From NCBI RefSeq assembly GCF_002727065.1, contig NZ_PDVP01000014.1:61597-125596 (forward strand): DNA of 64,000 nt, read 5' to 3'. The notes beneath the pieces were generated by a model. That model was not told the DNA's origin and made no database searches. It saw only the letters and a list, made by a program, of their open reading frames with translations. Below are positions 58,345 to 64,000 of this stretch, piece after piece. Made by a program: the position numbers and the translations under genes. Source of the stretch: Zhengella mangrovi. Lineage in GTDB: Bacteria; Pseudomonadota; Alphaproteobacteria; Rhizobiales; Rhizobiaceae. Each line of letters opens with the position of its first letter. Positions within the stretch are counted from its first letter, which is position 1.

Positions 58345-59316
58345 ATGAGGATCGGTTTCATCGGGCTTGGCAATGTCGGTGCCAAGCTGGCGGACAACCT
58401 GCTTCGTAACGGCCACGACCTGACGGTGCGCGATCTCGACCGCAGTGCCGGCGAGCCCTTCCTTGCGCAGGGCGCGCGGTGGGCTGACACGCCGAAGGCG
58501 ATGATCGAGGCCTGTGACGTGGTCATCACCTGCCTGCCGTCGCCGCAGGCCTGCGCTGCCGTGATGGAGGGCGAGGACGGGATCCTCGCCGGGATCGGTC
58601 CGGGCCGGATCTGGGCGGAAATGTCGACCACCGACGCCGCCGAGATCGTGCGGCTTGCTGCTCTCGTCGACGCGCGGGGCGGCAGCGCGATCGAGTGTCC
58701 GGTTTCGGGCGGATGCCACCGGGCCGCAACCGGCAACATTTCCATCTTCGCCGGGTCGGACCGGGAAACCTTCGAACGCATGCTGCCGCTCCTGAAGACG
58801 CTTGGCCGGCGCATCCTGCATACCGGACCGATCGGCTCGGCCTCGATCCTGAAGGTGATGACCAATTACCTGGCCACGGCCAACCTGCTGACGGTCTGCG
58901 AAGCCCTGACGGTGATGAAGGCTGCGGGCCTCGATCTCGCCACGACCTACGAGGCGATGGTGATCTCGTCGGGCACCTCCTTCGTGGCCGAGACCGAGGG
59001 GCAGGTGATCCTGAACGGCAGCCGCGACATCGAGTTCACCATGGACCTCGTGCTCAAGGATATCGGCCTGTTCCAGTCCATCGCCGACCGGCACGGGGTG
59101 CCGCTCGAGATCAGTCCGCTGATGATCGACATCTTCCGCGACGGCCAAAGGCGTTACGGCGCACGGGCCAATTCCGACGATATCATCCGCCGGCTGGAAG
59201 AGGCGACCGGGCTCGACATCTCCGCGCCGGGCTTCCCGGCGCTGATGGTCGACGACGAGCCGCCTGCACCCGGCTACGAGGTGACGCCGCGCGGCCGAGA
59301 CCCGATGGCGTTCTGA
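58345..59316 (+). CDS. NAD(P)-dependent beta-hydroxyacid dehydrogenase (HIBADH family)
   Basis: About 323 residues. The Rossmann motif GFIGLGNVG (residues 4-12 from this start), the substrate-binding PVSGGCHRAATGN and the family Lys in GSASILKVMTNYL are seen, as in 3-hydroxyisobutyrate and tartronate semialdehyde dehydrogenases. It lies alone between clpB and an MmcQ/YjbR protein, so the substrate is not hinted by context. ATG 58345 has GGGGGG seven bases before it; ATG 58321 lacks a ribosome-binding site. Confidence 0.87.
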   Translation: MRIGFIGLGNVGAKLADNLLRNGHDLTVRDLDRSAGEPFLAQGARWADTPKAMIEACDVVITCLPSPQACAAVMEGEDGILAGIGPGRIWAEMSTTDAAEIVRLAALVDARGGSAIECPVSGGCHRAATGNISIFAGSDRETFERMLPLLKTLGRRILHTGPIGSASILKVMTNYLATANLLTVCEALTVMKAAGLDLATTYEAMVISSGTSFVAETEGQVILNGSRDIEFTMDLVLKDIGLFQSIADRHGVPLEISPLMIDIFRDGQRRYGARANSDDIIRRLEEATGLDISAPGFPALMVDDEPPAPGYEVTPRGRDPMAF

Positions 59317-59320
59317 CGCG

Positions 59321-59686
59321 ATGACGCTGGACGAGTACAACGCGTTCTGCGCTTCGCTGCCCCACGCCAACCACGTGGTCCAGTGGCGGGGCGCCCACGT
59401 GTGGAAGGTCGATACCAAGGTTTTCGCCATCGCCCGGTTCGATGAGGGCGAGCGGGAGCGGGTGACCTTCAAGTGCTCCGCCTTTTCCTACGACATCCTG
59501 AAGGAGCAGCCCGGCCTGCGGCCCGCGCCGCACCTGGCCAGCCGTGGCATGAGCTGGATCCAGCGCATTTCCGACGAGACCATGGATGACGAGGCGCTGA
59601 AGGACTATCTCGCCGAAAGCCACCGGCTGGCGGCCCAGAGCCTGACGCTGAAACGCCGCAAGTCGCTCGGCCTGGCCGCCGATTGA
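59321..59686 (+). CDS. MmcQ/YjbR family DNA-binding protein
   Basis: A 121-residue CyaY-like-fold protein of the MmcQ/YjbR family (EYNAFCASLPHANHVVQWRGAHVWKV at the start, FKCSAFSYDILKEQPGLRPAPHLASRGMSWI in the middle). Family members are small basic DNA-binding proteins, but their exact role is poorly known. Starts four bases after the preceding stop. Confidence 0.9.
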   Translation: MTLDEYNAFCASLPHANHVVQWRGAHVWKVDTKVFAIARFDEGERERVTFKCSAFSYDILKEQPGLRPAPHLASRGMSWIQRISDETMDDEALKDYLAESHRLAAQSLTLKRRKSLGLAAD

Positions 59687-59770
59687 CCGGGCGTCATCTT
59701 CATGCCCGGTTCATGTTGCATGTGGTTGTCTTGACGAATGACATGCAATCGATTTTCAGGAGTCCGTTTC

Positions 59771-61132
59771 TTGATCCGCTTTCGCCTTGCCCTTTGTCTG
59801 CTTCCGCTCGTGGCCATGCCGGCTGCCGTTCCCGCGTTTGCCGGCGACCAGCCCGTCCGCCTCGCCCAGGTCGAGGCGGACGTCTACATCGGCCGGAACG
59901 GGGAGCGCATCTATGTCGATCCCTACTCCGGTGACATCGTGGCGATCGAACCGGCACCGTCGCGGCGCTATCAAGAGCGCAGGCGCGAGCTTCCGCGCGA
60001 CTACTACGAACCGCGCAGCCGGCAGTACCGGCAGGTGCCGGCCGAGCGGCGGGCGCGGGCCTATCCCGGGGCGCGACAGCCGGAACGGCGGGCAGTCATC
60101 GCCCCCGCGATCCGGGACGAGACGGTGCGGCGTCAGCCGCTGGTGCCGCCGGATACCCGGCAACGGGAGCCGGAGCCCGACGCGAAGCTGGCAAAGCGGG
60201 AAGGCGTCGACCGCCGCGCCACCGGTACGATTCGCGCAAAAGAGGACGCACCGCTGACGCCGAAAACGGACCAGCCGCCACTGGCCGGTTCGCGCATGCT
60301 GCTGGCCAAGGCCCAAGTGCTGCTCGACCGGGCGGGGGCCTCTCCCGGTGTCATCGACGGGCTGGACGGGTCCAACATGGCCAATGCGCTGGAGGCGTGG
60401 CGGGTCATGACCGGCCAGGCGCTCGACGTGGCCGACGAGGCGTCGATCGACGCGCAACTGGCAGCCCGCGGCGGCGCGGCCTTCGCCGACTACCGGATCA
60501 CCAATGCGGACGCGGCCGGCCCCTACGTGGCCTCGGTGCCTTCCGATTACAGCGCCAAGGCGACGCTGGACCGCCTGTCCTACACCTCGCCAGCCGAGGC
60601 GATCGCGGAAAAGTTCCACATGGACGAAGGCTTCCTGCGCTGGCTGAACCCGGAGGCGAATTTCTCGCGGCCGGGAACGGTCATCAAGGTCGCCGTGCCG
60701 GGGATGCGCGTTCTGGGCGAGGTCGCCCGAATCGTCGCCGACAAGGGCCGGGAGCAGGTGCGCGCCTTCGATTCGGCCGGCCGTATGGTCGCGGCCTATC
60801 CGGCGACGATCGGTTCGGCCGATACGCCATCGCCGAGCGGGACCGTGACGGTGGACCGGATCGCCTTCGACCCGGAGTACACCTACAACCCGAAGATCAA
60901 CTTCAAGCAGGGCGCCAATGACAAGGTGCTGCGCATTCCCCCTGGTCCGAACGGCCCGGTCGGCAGCATCTGGATCGCGCTGTCCAAGCCCACCTATGGC
61001 ATTCACGGCACGCCGGAGCCGTCCCGGATCGGCAAGACCAACAGCCATGGCTGCGTGCGGCTGACCAACTGGGATGCGACGGAACTGGCCAAGCTGGTCA
61101 AGCCGGGCGTGACGGTGGAGTTTACCGACTGA
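59771..61132 (+). CDS. L,D-transpeptidase (YkuD)
   Basis: About 453 residues. A signal peptide (IRFRLALCLLPLVAMPAAVPAFAG) is followed by an Arg/Pro-rich region (about 60-150), a peptidoglycan-binding-like stretch (about 170-280) and a C-terminal YkuD domain with His and Cys in IHGTPEPSRIGKTNSHGCVRL (Cys428). It forms 3-3 cross-links in peptidoglycan or anchors proteins to it. I chose TTG 59771 since AGGAG lies eight bases before it and the signal peptide starts there; ATG 59738 would add 11 residues. Confidence 0.9.
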   Translation: MIRFRLALCLLPLVAMPAAVPAFAGDQPVRLAQVEADVYIGRNGERIYVDPYSGDIVAIEPAPSRRYQERRRELPRDYYEPRSRQYRQVPAERRARAYPGARQPERRAVIAPAIRDETVRRQPLVPPDTRQREPEPDAKLAKREGVDRRATGTIRAKEDAPLTPKTDQPPLAGSRMLLAKAQVLLDRAGASPGVIDGLDGSNMANALEAWRVMTGQALDVADEASIDAQLAARGGAAFADYRITNADAAGPYVASVPSDYSAKATLDRLSYTSPAEAIAEKFHMDEGFLRWLNPEANFSRPGTVIKVAVPGMRVLGEVARIVADKGREQVRAFDSAGRMVAAYPATIGSADTPSPSGTVTVDRIAFDPEYTYNPKINFKQGANDKVLRIPPGPNGPVGSIWIALSKPTYGIHGTPEPSRIGKTNSHGCVRLTNWDATELAKLVKPGVTVEFTD

Positions 61133-61142
61133 GACGGCCGGG

Positions 61143-61158
61143 GGCAGCACGTGCTGCC
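61143..61158. other. 16-bp perfect palindrome after the L,D-transpeptidase gene
   Basis: GGCAGCAC followed directly by GTGCTGCC. It has no loop of its own and only GCCTTGG behind it, so it may be the tip of a terminator or a protein site. Noted because the following 400 bases hold only repeats. Confidence 0.35.
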
Positions 61159-61246
61159 GCCTTGGTCGTTTGCTTGGCCCGTTTCCCCTGCGCTCAAAGG
61201 CGCCCGGGAGACGGGCGAACGGTTCCGCGATGATTGTCTTGCCTGC

Positions 61247-61518
61247 CGCAAGTTCGCGGGCGCGAACGTCTGCAACTTTCGCTGAATTTGCATGTCGCGG
61301 TCGGCGTTCGCGTTCAGGACACTGCGGGATCGCCGTTTTCCGCGACTGTCTTTCCAGGCGCAAGTTCACGGGCGCGAACGTCTGCAACTTTCGCTGAATT
61401 TGCATGTCGCGGTCGACGTTCGCGTTCAGGACACTGCGGGACCGCCGTGTTCCGCGACTGTCTTTCCAGGAGCAAATTCACGGGCGCGAAAGTCTGCAAC
61501 TTTCGCTGATTTTGCTGG
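61247..61518 (+). repeat. 112-bp tandem repeat, two full copies and one partial
   Basis: Copies start at 61247, 61359 and 61471 with an exact 112-base period; only a few bases differ between copies. Each unit contains a 44-base palindromic core (61248-61291, 61360-61403, 61472-61515) followed by a spacer with TCGCGGTCGGCGTTCGCG and CACTGCGGG. The cores share the layout GCAA-TTC...ACTTTCGCTG...TTGC with copies A, C and D. By eye about 29 of 44 bases match. No gene is seen between the L,D-transpeptidase stop and the M23 stop; a short frame encoded in the repeats is not a real protein. Confidence 0.88.
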
Positions 61519-63462
61519 TTACCGGCTGGCCACTTCGAGCTGTTTCGCGTCGTCGGTCTGCAGCAGCGCCTCGATCCGCTTGCGCTCTTCCTGGAAGGCC
61601 GCCAGTTCCTCGCCCTTCAGCACCTTCCCGGTGGGAAGGCGGACGCGCATGGGATCGACCTTGCGGTCGTTGACCATGAGTTCGTAGTGAAGGTGCGGGC
61701 CGGTGGAGAGGCCGGACGTGCCGATGTAGCCGATGATCTGGCCCTGGCGGACACGGGCGCCTTCCTTGATGCCCTTCGCGAAGGCGCTCTGGTGATTGTA
61801 GCTGGTCTCGTAGCCGTTGGCGTGGCGAATCACGGTCTGACGGCCATAGCCGCCAGCCCAGCCGGCCTTTTCGACGACGCCATTGCCGGCCGCGATGATC
61901 GGCGTGCCGGTCGGTGCCGCCCAGTCGACACCGGTGTGCATGCGCGAATAGCCGAGGATGGGGTGGCGGCGCATGCCGAAGCCGGAGGTGAAGCGTCCGT
62001 TCGGAACCACGGTGCGGAGCAGGAACTGGCGCGCGGAGCGTCCGTTCTCGTCGAAGAAGTCCGTCGTCCCGTCCTTGCCCTGCCAGCGGAAGAAGAGGCG
62101 CGTGTGGCCGCCGAAGGAGGCCTTGACGTAGAGCATGCGCGACTTCTCGGTGGCGCGGCTGTTATCGTCGGGGTTGGAAAAGAAGACGTCGATGGAATCG
62201 GTCGGGTTGAGCCTGGCCTGGTAGTCGACGTCGGCGGCCAGGAGACGGATCAGTTCCTTGGTCATGTCGCCGGTCAGGCCATAGGAAAACGCGGCGCGGT
62301 AGATGCCGTCGTAGACGGTCGGCAGATCGGCGGCCGCCCGGACCGGCGGCGGCGAATTCTCCAGGTAGGCCGTGGCATCGAAGGGGCCGTCCGGCTCGTC
62401 AGCGGGGACAAACTGGTCGCGGTCGTCGCGGGCGATGGTCAGGACGTGGTCACGGCCGTGGTAGACGCTGGCACGCATGATGGTCGCGTCATCGCCCCTG
62501 GTCTCGAGACCGAACCGTACCACCGAGCCGCCCTTGAGGCGCGGGCCCTGCAACAGGGTGGAGATGGCGTCCGCCATGCTCATGGCGCTGTCGCTCTCGT
62601 AACCGTGGCGGGAGAACATCGACTTTATCTCGGCATCCTCGCGGACCACGATGACGTCCTCGGCATAGCCGACCGAGGGCTGGTCGCTGATCGTCGGCGG
62701 CGCCACTGAAACGTTTTCCTGCACGATCTTCACGTTCTGCGGCAGCGAGATCGTCAGGCCGGGGTAGGTCTCGCCGAAACGGGTCGGATCGACGTAATGG
62801 AGCGCGGCCACCTGGACCGCGCCGTCGGTCAGGATCGCGCCGGTCCGGCGCACGACCTCTTCCACCTCGTTGGCCGACAGGCTGGAGCGCTTGTCATACT
62901 CGGCGGAATCGAGCGGGAAATCGACGGTGCGAAGGGTGACTTCGCTTTCCACCTTGGCGCCGTAGATCGTGCCGGTGGCCACGCCGCCCGCGGCAATCGG
63001 ATCCTCGGAGAAGACGCCGAGCGGATCGAACTTCGGATAGGACTTGTCGGTGGTGTGGCCGGCGGCCAGCGCCATGGACACTTCCACGAAGGGAACCATG
63101 CGCACCACGTTGGAATCACCGGAGCGAACCATGGTGGAGACTTCCATGCGCTTGCGGTCGTTGGCCTTGGGGGCTGCGCGGACCAGCGCGATCCGCCCGG
63201 TCTTCGATTCCTCGCCACCTGCCTGGGCCGGCGAAAGCTCGTTCAGCGCCATGATTTCCGGCGGCGTGGCCAGTTGCTGGCGCCCTTCGAGGGCGGCCGA
63301 CAGGGCAACGCCCATGAGCAGGGTCGAGGTAAGGCCGGTGAGAAAGGTTCCCGAGAGCCAACGGGCGGAAATCTCCCGCCGGTCCGGGGGCTGGTGGCGA
63401 TCGCCAGCGAGAATGGGCTCGGTGTTGCCGAGTTCCTCGATGATGCGCGGCGAATCCTGCAT
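61519..63462 (-). CDS. M23 family metallopeptidase (cell-wall endopeptidase)
   Basis: A 647-residue protein with one N-terminal membrane segment (about 38-58, WLSGTFLTGLTSTLLMGVAL), a long middle region with a LysM/G5-like beta-rich stretch, and a C-terminal lysostaphin-type domain. The zinc site is complete: HTGVD (His509, Asp513) and HLHYE (His590-His592). It is anchored in the inner membrane and expected to cut peptidoglycan cross-links, in growth or division. ATG 63462 follows the frame end. It converges on the repeat array. Confidence 0.92.
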   Translation of the reverse strand: MQDSPRIIEELGNTEPILAGDRHQPPDRREISARWLSGTFLTGLTSTLLMGVALSAALEGRQQLATPPEIMALNELSPAQAGGEESKTGRIALVRAAPKANDRKRMEVSTMVRSGDSNVVRMVPFVEVSMALAAGHTTDKSYPKFDPLGVFSEDPIAAGGVATGTIYGAKVESEVTLRTVDFPLDSAEYDKRSSLSANEVEEVVRRTGAILTDGAVQVAALHYVDPTRFGETYPGLTISLPQNVKIVQENVSVAPPTISDQPSVGYAEDVIVVREDAEIKSMFSRHGYESDSAMSMADAISTLLQGPRLKGGSVVRFGLETRGDDATIMRASVYHGRDHVLTIARDDRDQFVPADEPDGPFDATAYLENSPPPVRAAADLPTVYDGIYRAAFSYGLTGDMTKELIRLLAADVDYQARLNPTDSIDVFFSNPDDNSRATEKSRMLYVKASFGGHTRLFFRWQGKDGTTDFFDENGRSARQFLLRTVVPNGRFTSGFGMRRHPILGYSRMHTGVDWAAPTGTPIIAAGNGVVEKAGWAGGYGRQTVIRHANGYETSYNHQSAFAKGIKEGARVRQGQIIGYIGTSGLSTGPHLHYELMVNDRKVDPMRVRLPTGKVLKGEELAAFQEERKRIEALLQTDDAKQLEVASR

Positions 63463-63714
63463 CCTGCCCCTATTCCCCTTCTTTCATGCAAGGCGCCCTG
63501 GCCGGGCGCTCCATAGACCGTGCCTTGAACAGCGATGGCGACAGTTGCCCGCTGACCGATGCAAGTCAACCAGGAAGCCCGCACCGAACCGAAGTCCATT
63601 CGGGGGGTAAGCAGGAAATCCAGCCTGAATAAGGCACCGCGCACGCGCGGCGTACGCGCACGAGGGGCAAAAACCCGGCTGTCAAAAAAAGTTCAAAAAA
63701 GCGATTTTGGGCTG

Positions 63715-63744
63715 TTGACACCTGCAACGGCTGGAGCCTATATA
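63715..63744 (+). promoter_or_regulatory. rRNA operon promoter
   Basis: TTGACA (63715-63720) and TATATA (63739-63744) are 18 bases apart, an almost perfect consensus. The A-rich stretch before it (about 63686-63705) could be an UP-like element. It faces the right edge, where the 16S gene should start. Confidence 0.85.
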
Positions 63745-64000
63745 CGCCCCACAACGAGGGCGGCGGCGCCGCTGGCGACAGAGCGCTGCGCCCTTGAGTT
63801 TCCGAGATAGCCGCTTCGAGCGACTGATTGGACGGCCCGGCTGGGCGGCTCTTTTGAGGGGCTTGGCTGGTTGAAAGCTGTTTTTTGCGGCTTTGTTCTT
63901 TGACAACCGAATATGGAAGAAAGAGAAACGTGGGCGGCAGGTCCTTGATTTGCCAAGCAGTTTCCTGAAAGGGAGATTGCGGTTCAAGAGACATGGCGGA
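63745..64000 (+). other. Pre-16S rRNA leader (16S gene begins outside window)
   Basis: The leader contains the antitermination box A TGTTCTTTGACA (63894-63905) and the rhizobial-type stretch GAATATGGAAGAAAGAGAAA (63907-63930) just before AACGTGGGCGG. The mature 16S 5' end (AGAGTTTGATC type) is not reached before position 64000. Together with the promoter this shows an rRNA operon directly to the right. Confidence 0.85.

Noticed and set aside
61314..61499. Small protein encoded in the tandem repeats
   Set aside because: The peptide is simply the translated repeat unit and recurs with each copy; no start or ribosome-binding site supports it.
61247..61518. CRISPR array
   Set aside because: The 112-base units are nearly identical throughout, with no variable spacers, and no cas genes are seen.

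Overview
The window is a high-GC chromosomal segment of an alphaproteobacterium, most probably of the order Hyphomicrobiales (Rhizobiales). This rests on the cluster lysC-ptsP-prfA-prmC-DUF4167-clpB, the DUF1178 and DUF4167 proteins, short intergenic palindromes of the type that add 'EQFQRKW' ends to predicted rhizobial proteins, and an rRNA promoter and leader typical of the group at the right edge. A complete ectoine/hydroxyectoine operon points to a salt-exposed (marine or saline) lifestyle. The species cannot be named from the sequence alone.

Layout. 1-0.67 kb: a cation antiporter cut by the window edge, with a small membrane protein. 0.9-3.7 kb: a three-gene catabolic unit (SDR dehydrogenase, 3-hydroxyacyl-type dehydrogenase, BKACE/DUF849 beta-keto acid cleavage enzyme). 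3.8-6.6 kb: an HWE histidine kinase and a family 2 glycosyltransferase. 6.7-26.5 kb: a large type II secretion (T2SS) locus. gspE-F-G-H-I-J is on the minus strand, gspL-M-C-like genes on the plus strand, and an STN-like gene, gspD, gspO and gspK on the minus strand. Two other things lie inside it: a secreted subtilase with a small I9-like secreted protein, between gspO and gspK; and polysaccharide genes (methyltransferase, RgpF-type protein, Wzm/Wzt exporter). 26.7-32.2 kb: ectABCD-ask with divergent ectR. 32.2-36.8 kb: a polysaccharide acetyltransferase/flippase pair, an MFS transporter and a secreted Gly-Tyr-rich protein.

36.9-63.5 kb is mostly core genome: secA; a parvulin isomerase followed by argJ, a GNAT enzyme and a MutT-type hydrolase; an isolated Flp pilin; a methyltransferase divergent from comF, grxC, a nitrilase and DUF1178; ubiG; lysC; ptsP; prfA-prmC; DUF4167; ynfA; clpB behind a heat-shock-type promoter; a beta-hydroxyacid dehydrogenase; an MmcQ/YjbR protein; an L,D-transpeptidase; three tandem 112-bp repeats; and an M23 peptidase. 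63.7-64.0 kb holds the promoter and leader of an rRNA operon whose 16S gene starts just outside the window.

The part most worth attention is the T2SS locus. It carries machine genes together with a probable dedicated substrate (the subtilase) and a small exported protein that resembles a detached subtilisin propeptide/inhibitor. Seven copies of one 44-bp palindromic repeat family are scattered through the window, three of them in tandem.
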